Positions 33,991 to 46,200 of a stretch of 64,000 nucleotides of DNA are shown here, in pieces; within the stretch, counting starts at the first letter, position 1; each line of letters starts with the position of its first letter. Origin of the DNA: Isoperla grammatica (lineage: Eukaryota > Arthropoda > Insecta > Plecoptera > Perlodidae); NCBI GenBank assembly GCA_945910005.1, contig OX246747.1:38693190-38757189 (forward strand), in the 5' to 3' direction. The translations under genes were made by a program, and so were the position numbers. A model generated the notes under the pieces. That model saw nothing but the letters and a program-made list of their open reading frames with translations, did no database searches and was not told where the DNA came from.

Positions 33991-34620
33991 TTATTAATGG
34001 GTAGACAATAAATACAAACATATTCGAATTATTTATTTCGAATTAAGCGCGTTGGGGTTGCCTAGCGACGATATACTGTAAGCAAGTGGTGCTACCTAGC
34101 GGAGAAATGTTGAACCCAGTTTTAAATACAAATATATTTTAATTATTTATTTCGAATTACGCGCGTTTGGGTTGCCTAGCGACGATGTCCTGTAAGCAAG
34201 TAATGCTACCTAGCGGAAAAATGTTGAACCCAGTTTTAAATACAAATATAATTTAATTATCTATTTCGAATTAAGCGCGTGTGGGTTGCCTAGCGACGAT
34301 GTCCTATAAGCAAGTAGTGCTACCTAGCGGAAAAATGTTGAACCCAATTTCTACGGTGCCTTGCATTCGGTGTTTTCCGAGTTGGTTGAGTACTAGTGGC
34401 GAAAGTGCTGCGACCTAGCAGGTAATTGTTGAACCTGTAGTACGTCGGCCTCGGTGTTTTCCGAGTTGGTTGGAGCACTAGTACCGAAAGTGCTGCGACC
34501 TAGCAGGGAAACGTTGAACCTATATTTTGTTGTTTTCAGTGTTTTCTGAGTTGTTTGGAGTACTAATGGTGAAAGTGCTGCGACCTAGCAGGAAATGTTG
34601 AATCTATAGTGCATTGCATT
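33991..34620. repeat. Two adjacent short tandem arrays
   Basis: Three units of about 112 bp carry TTATTTCGAATTA, GGTTGCCTAGCGACGAT and GCTACCTAGCGG (about 34020, 34135, 34250). They are followed by three units of about 85-90 bp with GTGTTTTCCGAGTTGGTTG and GTGCTGCGACCTAGCAGG (about 34370, 34453, 34540). The two unit types share the TGCYRCCTAGC..AATGTTGAACC core, so they are diverged versions of one unit. Confidence 0.75.
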
Positions 34621-35950
34621 CGCTACAATAATTAAAATACATTTAAAAAAAATATATTTCTAACATTTCTTATTTTTATCATTCCAATGTAAGAAAAGCT
34701 CTAAATCAATCTAATTTTCGGGGCATATCAAAATTCCCTTATCTTTAAACGCTCTTTGTAAGTAGGAATTTTGAAACGTCTCTAATGAAGGACCTCAATT
34801 CTATTGAAACGAAAATGATCACAATACTAAGGATTTAAAGAACTTTTATAGCTAGACCTTTATTATTTATGTAATTACTGGCTGTCCTTTTTAGTTATAA
34901 AAATAATTTACAAACGAGAATTATAATTGGGATTGATTGTTGTATGACAAAACGGTATTTACTATTTAGAATGAGAGTAATTGCTGTGACGGAAGTGCCA
35001 ATGTCTTGTAGTACTATTTCAAATGTTTGCGTGTGCCCGAACCTGAGATTGTACAGTTAAAAGTGTTTCAAACATCATTGTACATGCACGCCCCTTATTA
35101 TGAACGGTACACTTGTGATAAAAACTTTCATCAAAGTTGATGCATAAGATTACTCTTTCATTTGAATAAAGGCAAAGTTTAGAGACCATTGTCTTTCATA
35201 TTATATCGTCTGAATAATATTATTAGTTTCGTCTGAAGTGGTAACAACTCAAGCAGCTGCGTGTAAGAATACTCCTGTGAAAAATCATTAACTGACTCGG
35301 TAAGTATTATTGTCGTTTATTTACCGTGATTATTAAAATGTGTACATTTAGCGTTCTGCACAATCCGTGTTATAATGTTCATTTTTAAAACACGGGGATG
35401 TGCGCCGTGTGGGGGTTTTACTTATTTCGAGGTTTATCAAAACATGAAAGTATGTAACCAACACATCAGCTCACTTGTTTTTATTTAATTTTAACGATAT
35501 TTTCTAAAAAATTAATTTAAGTTCAGCCATATCAAATGTGACTGTGTATAACTAAGCAGAAATTACCTAGATATGGATTATTCCTAATGGTTTTTTAAAC
35601 GTACCAAATACACCAAACCTGCCCCCCCCCCCCAACCCGGCTACTCGCTCCTTGCTTTTCCAAATATCCACTTTTCTTATCTCTACTCATGGTCGGTAAA
35701 ATAGTGAAATAGTCTAGTACTATTTTAGCGACCTTAAACCACAGTCATTCCGTTATCACCGAAACGGGATAATGAATACTATTACTACCTGTGACGTGCT
35801 CTAGGTTGCCACGTGAATTACCCGCGCATTGATGCCAAGTCTCTCTCTTCTCTGATTGTTCAACTGATAAGATCCCGATCAGGCCGGCTCGCTTCTCCGC
35901 TTGTCCGGGCAACCAGTAGACTCGCGTTGCGGGATGAGCGCGTTCGACGA
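34621..35950. other. AT-rich intergenic DNA
   Basis: No gene or structured repeat was recognised apart from a poly-C run near 35623-35632. Confidence 0.5.
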
Positions 35951-36246
35951 CGGGGCTGATTCAGAGGGATGCAATTGCCCCCCCCCCCCCACCCACCCTT
36001 GAGTATTGAAAAGTTAAATTTAATTTGTAAAAATTAAGTGAGTACAACAAAAAGGTAGTTTTCCCCACAAATAATAGATTGATTTCATAAGACAATGAAG
36101 AAAATACAACCTTGCATACTAGTGTATTTATTTTGTAAATATTACCGCATTACCTAATGTTTTACACCACCCGCTCATCAAATCAGTACACAACCCCCCC
36201 CCCCCAGTTCCCCCCCCCCTTCACAAAGGTCCTGAATCCGCCCCTG
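35951..36246. mobile_element. Probable hAT-like element, degraded
   Basis: The left end CGGGGCTGATTCAG and the right end CTGAATCCGCCCCTG resemble the common hAT terminus CAGGGGCGGATTCAG. Flanks TTCGACGA and TTCGTCAT are only partly alike, so the target duplication is not secure. The interior has poly-C tracts. Confidence 0.5.
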
Positions 36247-36551
36247 TTCGTCATTATATTTGGTGTTTGTTCTGTGTAAGAGGGGGGGGGGGGGGGGGAC
36301 CAGAGATTGATAATCGTCTTGCGATGTGTGTTTTATTTAAATTTCGACGTCATACATGATCTAATAGTTGAGTACGTCGTTCATTAAACACAAAACAATC
36401 CAGAAATGTTTAGTTTTAAAATAAATATTAGTTTTGAGCTATACACTCAGGATAAACCACGTTCTAAAGACCGTGGGAGGGGAAGGGAGGGGAGGGGGAG
36501 CACAATGTCATACATGTTTGGCGGTGATTCTAGCTGTGAGGCTCTAGTCGA

Positions 36552-36727
36552 GGCCCAAATGCATAGTCCACACTCAAGCCCTCCTCAACTCAGCCTCTCC
36601 TCAGCCTCGCCCAACCACCAATCACGAAACGGCATTGCCATGTGGACGGCTCTGTGATTGGTGGCTAGGTGAGGCTGAGGAGAGGCTGAGTTGAGGAGGG
36701 CTTGAGTGTGAACTATGCATTAGGGCC
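36552..36727. mobile_element. Fold-back MITE, family A
   Basis: Ends GGCCCAAATGCATAG and CTATGCATTAGGGCC; arms contain CTCAAGCCCTCCTCAACTCA and its complement. No clear flanking TAA here. Confidence 0.75.
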
Positions 36728-36849
36728 TGAGTCTGTTGGACCTGGAAGAGCTAAACAAGGAGTTTGTGACAGGAAAACGTCCCCTAGTTTAACTAGAGCC
36801 GCTCCGCGTGGAGCGCTGTTGTCGCATTTGGTAAATCCTGCAAGTTTTC

Positions 36850-37165
36850 TAACCACTATCCTGCCCTAAGACTGCTACCTTATCGTGATGGGCAGGTTTA
36901 CGGGCTTTGCTGATCCCGAGAGCTATGCCGGCTGAAGCGTATGCTTCTGGTAGGGCCACCCTAGCCGGACAGGTCGAGGGAGAGAAGTAAGACGAAACGC
37001 AGTCCTTATCCCTCATTTTCCTCCCCTTCCCCTTTTCCCCCTTCCACTTTTCTTCCCCCACCAAACATCTTTATATTTCACCCACTCATCGTCTCGATAA
37101 ACCAAGTTGCAAAAAAATATGGGACATAAAACCCAAATATAAATCAATAAATCCTGGCCGCTATT
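36850..37165 (+). mobile_element. Dispersed retroelement 3' end, copy 1
   Basis: The block contains CTGCTACCTTATCGTGATGG, AAGCGTATGCTTCTGGTAGG, CCACCCTAGCCGGACAGGTC, a C/T-rich tract with CCCCTTCC, then TTTCACCCACTCATCGTCT, GTTGCAAAAAAATATG and an ATCAATAAATC tail. The same order is seen at 41825-42138 and, inverted and shorter, at 56480-56665. The ATCA-type tail suggests a non-LTR element or its SINE. It ends about 40 bp before the UGT-A start codon. Confidence 0.6.
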
Positions 37166-37207
37166 AAGGCCCCTGTTATGCTTGTAGTGCGAGCATCTCC
37201 TCAACAG

Positions 37208-40200
37208 ATGTCAGCACTCCACGCTGCCGTTTGGGCCTGCTGTGCTATTGGCTGCCTAGGCGCCCACATCCTGGCCATATTCCCCGACCCCTCCAAGAGC
37301 CACATCATCGCCTACGAGCCGCTAACTAAGGAACTGGCCGCCAGGGGACACCACGTGACGGTCATATGTTCTCACCCCCAGCCGGAGCCCATTGAGAACT
37401 ACACCGATGTCGCCGTCCCTCTAGCGTGGTTCGGGACAGGCAAGTCTACACACTTCAGTACCGTACTTAACACCTCCCCTTAGCATGTACTTAAGTACGA
37501 GATACTTAAGTCAGGTGCATACTTAAGTACGAGATACTTAATTCAGATGCATACTTAAGTGTGAGCTACTTAAGTCATGTACATACTTAAGTATGAGATA
37601 CTTAAGTCAAGTACATACTTAAGTGCGAGATACTTAAGTCAAGTGTATACTTAAGTACGAGATACTTAAACCAAGTGTAAACTTAAGTGCGAGATACTAA
37701 AGTCAAGTTCATTCTTAAGTACGAGATACTTAAGTCAAGTGCAGTCTTAAGTGCGTAAGTTTAGTACCTCCCTACAGGGACTATTTTGTTAAAATGTGTG
37801 TTGACATAATTACTGTGATCTGTCAATAGAAGACGAACATGTTTTTAACAAACGCAGTAGAACTTGAACTAAACGCCTTTTGGAACATTTCTACAGTCAA
37901 TTACCAATACAACAAAAACAAACATGTCGTTTTGCATCCAACATGGCCGCCAAGCGCATTTATACTATAAAGATATCAACTCATGATTCATTTCAAGTAG
38001 ACATTAGACAAAGTTTCTATAGGGCACTAGCAACACCAAAAGACAACAATGAAACAAATGAATTGAATCGATGGACACACAACAAGCTGTCAAAAAATAA
38101 TTTCTTCTGATTTTGGAAAACATAACAAAAAACAAGCAAATACACATACAAAACTTTCACTTAGTCGTTGTCTATCATTAAAAGTTTTAAATGGCGAGCA
38201 GTTACTATTGCCACACTTGTTTTTATTTCTATGGTTGCAATTTTATTACTTTGACAGCTTATTGTGTGTCCATCAGTTCAATTCATTTGTTCCATTGTTG
38301 TCTTTTGGTGTTGCTAGTGCCCTATAGCTATTTTGACAGCAAGAGATCGGTTTACTGACGCAGTTTGTTTCAGATTCCTACCACCAGTCGCTGTTGAACA
38401 AGGAGTCTACAACGGACGGTGTCGCAGCGACCAACTACGCGGGCCTCAGCCGTTGTCGACACTTCCTCGACAATCCCGGCGTACAAAGTTTGATTCACGA
38501 CGATCGACAACGGTTCGATCTCATCATACTCGAGTTGGATCTGCATCAATGTTTCCTGGGGTTTGCTCACAAGTACAACGCCAGCATGGTGGGTATTCAC
38601 GTGACGTCACCGACATTGTGTGGGGGGGGGGGGCTGCAACGTCATCAGGGATGGAGGTGTGGAGTTTGGGGTCTTCACGACACACATTTCGACGTGGAAT
38701 TGTGAAAAGAAGATTTTTACAATCTTCAAATGAAACCCGCAACGATCAGATAGGAGTGTCCTGCTTATGATTGCGGTCTCCTCTTGAACGCGTCTGGTCT
38801 TGTGAGTGTAATGATCGAGACAAAATTGAGATGTTTTAGGTTTTATGGGTATCATTTTCTTCGTAAACATGTGCTGTATAACATATCCAAAATTAGCTAA
38901 AATCCGTGCGGGGTAAGATTAATAAAATTAGCTTTTAAGGGGACACTATACAACAAAAAATTGAAAGTTTAACAAATATTAACCGATCAACCTGAAATTT
39001 TATACACACATACATCAACACTTTAATATTATGTGGTAATATTTTAAACATTATTTTGCCCTTTTTCGACCTTTGTTGAGAGCATTCTCTTTGTTTAGTA
39101 TAATTTTACCGGAAGGAATGAAAATTCTGTTTATAATGTCCATCCTTATCTTCATTCCTTGCAATATATTAGACATTTAATATTTTTGATATTCATGTTT
39201 GCAAAAATAATTTGAAGCTGTTATCGAAGCCCAGTTTTATGTAATTGCCAGTGTGGTATCAATATTAATTATTGAACACGAGGTATTAATAAACATTCGA
39301 ATGTACACGGTGTTTTAAAACTGTATAGCTGTTCATTACTTAATTCAGGAAACTCAGAAGCACTGTAAACAAATCTTTCTTGAGTATGAACTGTAAGAAG
39401 ATTTTTCTTAGATTGAAATTATATTGATTACGAATATTATTATACGTACCAGTATTGATGTCATAGAATTATTACTTTGTGTTTTCATTGCACATTTGAA
39501 TGATGTCAACAACATCTAGCCAATCACCGTTCATTACCCTCTATGAGCTTACCTCCTCACTACTGTTATTTTACCGACCTTGATAGGCCCGGTAGAATTT
39601 CGCATCTGCTAAAGCCGCATTCACATAAATGACTACTGATTACTGACTATTGACTATTGACTAGTGATTATTGACTACCCAAAGAAAGATATGAACACTA
39701 CACAACTAAGTTCTTTGACACGTATGATCTGCCACCTAGAACAAATGAATCAAACTGATTGACAAACAACGAGCTGTCAAAATAATAAAATTGCAACATT
39801 ATGAAGAAAACGAGGTATGGCGATAGTAACTGTTCACCAGTTAAAACGTTTAATGATGGGCTTAACCAAGTTGTGAAGGTTTTGTATGTTTCTTGTTTGT
39901 TTTGAAGATTTGTTTTCAAAATAAGAATATTTTATTGTATGACAGCTTCATAAAAATAATAAATAAATAATATTCGCCGGAAATAGTCAAAAACAAATAT
40001 ACACTTGACAGTAATTGAATAGTGGTATTGACTTCCGTTGCTCCACATTCATTGGCTGAACGCGAACGTTGTGATTGGTTGTAACTATGACTTCCAGATA
40101 TCTTCAATTCGTTAGTCAATAGTCAATAGTCATAAGTCAAAAGTAAAGTTGTGTGAACGTCAGCACGTATCGCCTATGGTTCAATTCGCTTAGTCACTAA

Positions 40201-43200
40201 TCAATAGTCAATAGTCAATAGTCAATAGTCACTAGTCATTTATGTGAACGCGGCTTAACTTGTTTTATCAGGCTTCCCATTGGTTGTTGGCATAGTGAAA
40301 ACAAGTTAGTAGTCTTCTAAATATTTACCCCTAGTTCATCAAGGTCAACTTGATCTCCGCCTAGCGGAGGCTCGTCGAACTCCCCGAGCCTCCGCTAGGC
40401 GGAGATCAAGTAGACCTTGATGGTTCATAATACCGGTTTCAATATGGCCGTTAAAACGTCACACCTCTAGATCGGTATCTACGGCCACTCCGGCTCTCAC
40501 GCGGTCCACGATCTCGTGGGCAGCCCGAGCCCAGCTTCGTTCGTTCCCGACATCTTTCGGTTCTACTCGGATCGCCTCTCGCTGACGGAGCGGCTCGCCA
40601 ACCTGCATCACGTGACAGAGACGCGCAACAACGCTGACGGTGACAGTCAGCACTACTCCCTGCTGACGGAGGAGTACTTCAGCCACCTGGGAGCGATACC
40701 CAGCACGCGAGAGCTGCAGAGAAGGTTCGCGTTTCTCTTCTTCAACAACGATGTCAGTCTCAACTTCCCGAGGCCGATGATGCCCAACGTTGTGGACATA
40801 CCTGGCATGCACATCCGGCCTGCACAGCAGCTACCTCAGGTAAACACAAGGAGACCGCGTGACAGGTAGTTCCCATTCGAACACCGAAGTTAAGCAACCT
40901 CGGGCTAGGTCAGGAGGTGGATGGGTGACCACTCACCTCTGAAACACTAGTTACCGTTGGTTAGAGCAGATTGGAGGGTTCGAAAGCTTGTGTAACAGCT
41001 TCGTTCTTCTCGTCAACTGCTCGGCAGTCCAGGTTAGTGGAGGAACCTATATGACTGGTCAAAGTTACACCGTCCTTTTGGATGGGACGTAAAGCCGATG
41101 GTCCCCTTGGTACTTTTCGACAGGAGTAGGCTACGTGCCGGTACCAGGCTTCCCCTCCTACCTTCCTCATTATCATCAATCATCACTCATCAGGCTAAAG
41201 GGGCATTGTGCCCTACACTGGCCTTAATTACAATAAAATAAATAAATAAAATATGACAGGTAGAGTGCGCTGTGAGCGATGACCTTCAGTTTACCCCGTT
41301 ATCTTATAATGTTCCAGGTTATCAAAACAAGTCTGTATGTTATCGCTAGTGGACCTGTTTCAACTTGATGGCATAGGAACTAGAGAGAGAAATTAAGTTG
41401 CATTGTATAGTTGGCCCAACGAAAGTATTCTGATGCTTACGACACAGCCGAGTCCAAGGTGACAACTTAATTTTCTACTTCACTAATTTCTACCATCTAA
41501 TCTAAACAGGTCCATTGGGGATAATTTAAGATGGGTACCCTGTAACCACAGACAACTAATCCCTTATCTGTGCTGTAACAGTGGGTGTGTCCAAACCGCC
41601 TGTGCAATTGACTAAGCCGAACCATGCATTAACGAATGAGTGAAAGTGAAAGAACGCCAGGTATCAGTTGATTTTCTTTCAATTGGCGCGGTTGAAAGGG
41701 GCAGTAGACAATGACCAGAGATCGGTATGCTAATACTTTCGTTGGGACTAGTATACTATAATTATTGCACTCTGCTATTTAGAAGTATGTGATCGCTTCA
41801 TACCACATATTGGACAAGACCTGCCCAGGGACTGCTACCTTATCGTGGTGGGCAGGTTTGTCCGCTTTCATGATTTATGGAGCTATGCCGGCGGAAGCGT
41901 ATGCTTCTGGTAGGGCCACCCTAGCCGGACAGGTCAAGTAGGAGAAGCCAGACGAAATGCAGTCCACAACCTCCCCACTCCCTTTTCCTCCCCCTTCCCC
42001 TATTATCCCCCCTCCTAATTGCCCCTTTCCACCAAACAGCCCCCTACTTCATCTTCATATTTCACCCACTCATAGTCTAGATTAGCCAAGTTGCAAAAAT
42101 ATGAAACGTAAAGCCCACACATCAATCAATCAATCTCTTGGACAAGACGGTACTCGTCTGTTTCCAGGACCTCCAAGTACTCCTGGACGAAGCTATGGAC
42201 GGCGTGGTGGTGTTCTGTATGGGGTCAGTGCTGGGGAACTTCATGAACTCATCAGATAAGATACGAGCGTTCGCAGGGGCCTTCGCCAAGCTGAAACAGT
42301 TGGTGATCTGGAAGAGGAAGGAGCCGATACCGGGTCTTGCCGCCAACATTAGGGTCCTGCCTTGGCTTCCTCTAGCGGACATCTTTGGTGAGCTGCACTA
42401 TAGTCACATGTCGACAACATTAGGGTCCTGCCTTGGCTTCCTCTAGCGGACATCTTTGGTGAGCTACACTATAGTCACATGCCGACAACATTAGGGTCCC
42501 GCCTTGGCTTCCTCTAGCGGACATCTTTGGTGAGCTACACTATAGTCACATGCCGACAACATTAGGGTCCCGCCTTGGCTTCCTCTAGCGGACATCTTTG
42601 GTGAGCTACACTATAGTCACATGCCGACAACATTAGGGTCCTGTCTTGGCTTCCTCTAGTGGACATCTTTGGTGAGCTACACTATAGTCACATGCCGACA
42701 ACATTAGGGTACTGCCTTGGCTTCCTCTAGCGGACATCTTTGGTGAGCTACACTATAGTCACATGCCGACAACATTAGGGTCCTGCCTTGGCTTCCTCTA
42801 GCGGACATCTTTGGTGAGCTACACTATAGTCACATGCCGACAACATTAGGGTCCCGCCTTGGCTTCCTCTAGCGGACATCTTTGGTGAGCTACACTATAG
42901 TCACATGCCGACAACATTAGGGTCCCGCCTTGGCTTCCTCTAGCGGACATCTTTGGTGAGCTACACTATAGTCACATGCCGACAACATTAGGGTACCGCC
43001 TTGGCTTCCTCTAGCGGACATTGTTGGTGAGCTACACTATAGTCACATGCCGACAACATTAGGGTACTGCCTTGGCTTCCTCTAGCGGACATCTTTGGTG
43101 AGCTACACTATAGTCACATGCCGACAACATTAGGATCCCGCCTTGGCTTCCTCTAGCGGACATCTTTGGTGAGCTACACTATAGTCACATGCCGACAACA

Positions 43201-46200
43201 TTAGGGTACTGCCTTGGCTTCCTCTAGCGGACATCTTTGGTGAGCTACACTATAGTCACATGCCGACAACATTAGGGTACCGCCTTGGCTTCCTCTAGCG
43301 GACATTGTTGGTGAGCTACACTATAGTCACATGCCGACAACATTAGGGTACTGCCTTGGCTTCCTCTAGCGGACATCTTTGGTGAGCTACACTATAGTCA
43401 CATGCCGACAACATTAGGATCCCGCCTTGGCTTCCTCTAGCGGACATCTTTGGTGAGCTACACTATAGTCACATGCCGACAACATTAGGGTCCTGCCTTG
43501 GCTTCCTCTAGCGGACATCTTTGGTGAGCTACACTATAGTCACATGCCGACAACATTAGGGTCCCGCCTTGGCTTCCTCTAGCGGACATCTTTGGTGAGC
43601 TACACTATAGTCACATGCCGACAACATTAGGGTCCTGCCTTGGCTTCCTCTAGCAGACATCTTTGGTGAGCTACACTATAGTCACATGCCGACAACATTA
43701 GGGTCCCGCCTTGGCTTCCTCTAGCGGACATCTTTGGTGAGCTACACTATAGTCACATGCCGACAACATTAGGGTCCTGCCTTGGCTTCCTCTAGCGGAC
43801 ATCTTTGGTGAGCTACACTATAGTCACATGCCGCCAACATTAGGGTCCCGCCTTGGCTTCCTCTAGCGGACATCTTTGGTGAGCTACACTATAGTCACAT
43901 GCCGCCAACATTAGGGTCCCGCCTTGGCTTCCTCTAGCGGACATCTTTGGTGAGCTACACTATAGTCACATGCCGCCAACATTAGGGTCCCGCCTTGGCT
44001 TCCTCTAGCGGACATCTTTGGTGAGCTACACTATAGTCACATGCCGACAACATTAGGGTCCCGCCTTGGCTTCCTCTAGCGGACATCTTTGGTGAGCTAC
44101 ACTATAGTCACATGCCGACAACATTAGGGTCCCGCCTTGGCTTCCTCTAGCGGACATCTTTGGTGAGCTACACTACAGTCACATGCCGCCAACATTAGGG
44201 TCCCGCCTTGGCTTCCTCTAGCGGACATCTTTGGTGAGCTACACTATAGTCACATGCCGACAACATTAGGGTCCCGCCTTGGCTTCCTCTAGCGGACATC
44301 TTTGGTGAGCTACACTATAGTCACATGCCGACAACATTAGGGTGCCGCCTTGGCTTCCTCTAGCGGACATCTTTGGTGAGCTACACTATAGTCACATGCC
44401 GACAACATTAGGGTCCCGCCTTGGCTTCCTCTAGCGGACATCTTTGGTGAGCTACACTATAGTCACATGCCGACAACATTAGGGTCCCGCCTTGGCTTCC
44501 TCTAGCGGACATCTTTGGTGAGCTACACTATAGTCACATGCCGACAACATTAGGGTCCCGCCTTGGCTTCCTCTAGCGGACATCTTTGGTGAGCTACACT
44601 ATAGTCACATGCCGACAACATTAGGGTCCCGCCTTGGCTTCCTCTAGCGGACATCTTTGGTGAGCTACACTATAGTCACATGCCGACAACATTAGGGTCC
44701 CGCCTTGGCTTCCTCTAGCGGACATCTTTGGTGAGCTACACTATAGTCACATGCCGACAACATTAGGGTCCCGCCTTGGCTTCCTCTAGCGGACATCTTT
44801 GGTGAGCTACACTATAGTCACATGCCGACAACATTAGGGTCCCGCCTTGGCTTCCTCTAGCGGACATCTTTGGTGAGCTACACTATAGTCACATGCCGAC
44901 AACATTAGGGTCCCGCCTTGGCTTCCTCTAGCGGACATCTTTGGTGAGCTACACTATAGTCACATGCCGACAACATTAGGGTGCCGCCTTGGCTTCCTCT
45001 AGCGGACATCTTTGGTGAGCTACACTATAGTCACATGCCGACAACATTAGGGTCCCGCCTTGGCTTCCTCTAGCGGACATCTTTGGTGAGCTACACTACA
45101 GTCACATACTGACCTCAGATCCTTTTCTTCAGCCCACCTCCCATGCGCGTTCTTTCAACACTATAGTAGCTGCCTTTGGATCTATTTTTAATTGCATTTT
45201 ACAGCTAAACCGTGCATCGTAGAGGGAAACGGGGCTTATTCTGGCATCACACAGGCACCCTCACTAGACTCCCATACAACACTAGTGGCTGCCTTGGGAT
45301 CCATTTTTAATTACATTTTACAGCTCAACCGTGCATCGTAGAGGGAAACGGGGCTTATTCTGGCATCACACAGGCACCCTCACTATACAACACTAGTGGC
45401 TGCCTTTGGATCTATTTTTAATTGCATTTTACAGCTAAACCGTGCATCGTAGAGGGAAACGGGGCTTATTCTGGCATCACACAGGCACCCTCACTATACA
45501 ACACTAGTAGCTGCCTTGGGATCCATTTTTAAGTGCATTTTACAGTTAAACCGTGCATCGTAGAGGGAAACATGGCTTATTCTGGCATCACTTAGGCACC
45601 CTTACTAGACTCTCATACAACACTAGTAGCTGCCTTTGGATCTATTTTTAATTGCATTTTACAGCTAAACCGTGCATCGTAGAGGGAAACGGGGCTTATT
45701 CTGGCATCACACAGGCACCCTCACTAGACTCCCATACAACACTAGTGGCTGCCTTGGGATCCATTTTTAATTACATTTTACAGCTCAACCGTGCATCGTA
45801 GAGGGAAACGGGGCTTATTCTGGCATCACACAGGCACCCTCACTATACAACACTAGTGGCTGCCTTTGGATCTATTTTTAATTGCATTTTACAGCTAAAC
45901 CGTGCATCGTAGAGGGAAACGGGGCTTATTCTGGCATCACACAGGCACCCTCACTATACAACACTAGTAGCTGCCTTGGGATCCATTTTTAAGTGCATTT
46001 TACAGTTAAACCGTGCATCGTAGAGGGAAACATGGCTTATTCTGGCATCACTTAGGCACCCTTACTAGACTCTCATACAACACTAGTAGCTGCCTTGGGA
46101 TCCATTTTTAAGTGCATTTTACAGTTAAACCGTGCATCGTAGAGGGAAACAAGGCTTATTCTGGCATCACTTAGGCACCCTTACTAGACTCTCATACAAC

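Noticed and set aside
38589..38705. Extension of UGT-A exon 2 past 38588 (VGIHVTSP)
   Set aside because: Exon 3 at 40471 already supplies the IGIYGHSG segment in the correct phase; extension would duplicate it.
40870..40960. True 5S rRNA gene
   Set aside because: Only the internal promoter part matches; the rest is SINE body with an A-rich tail and target duplication.
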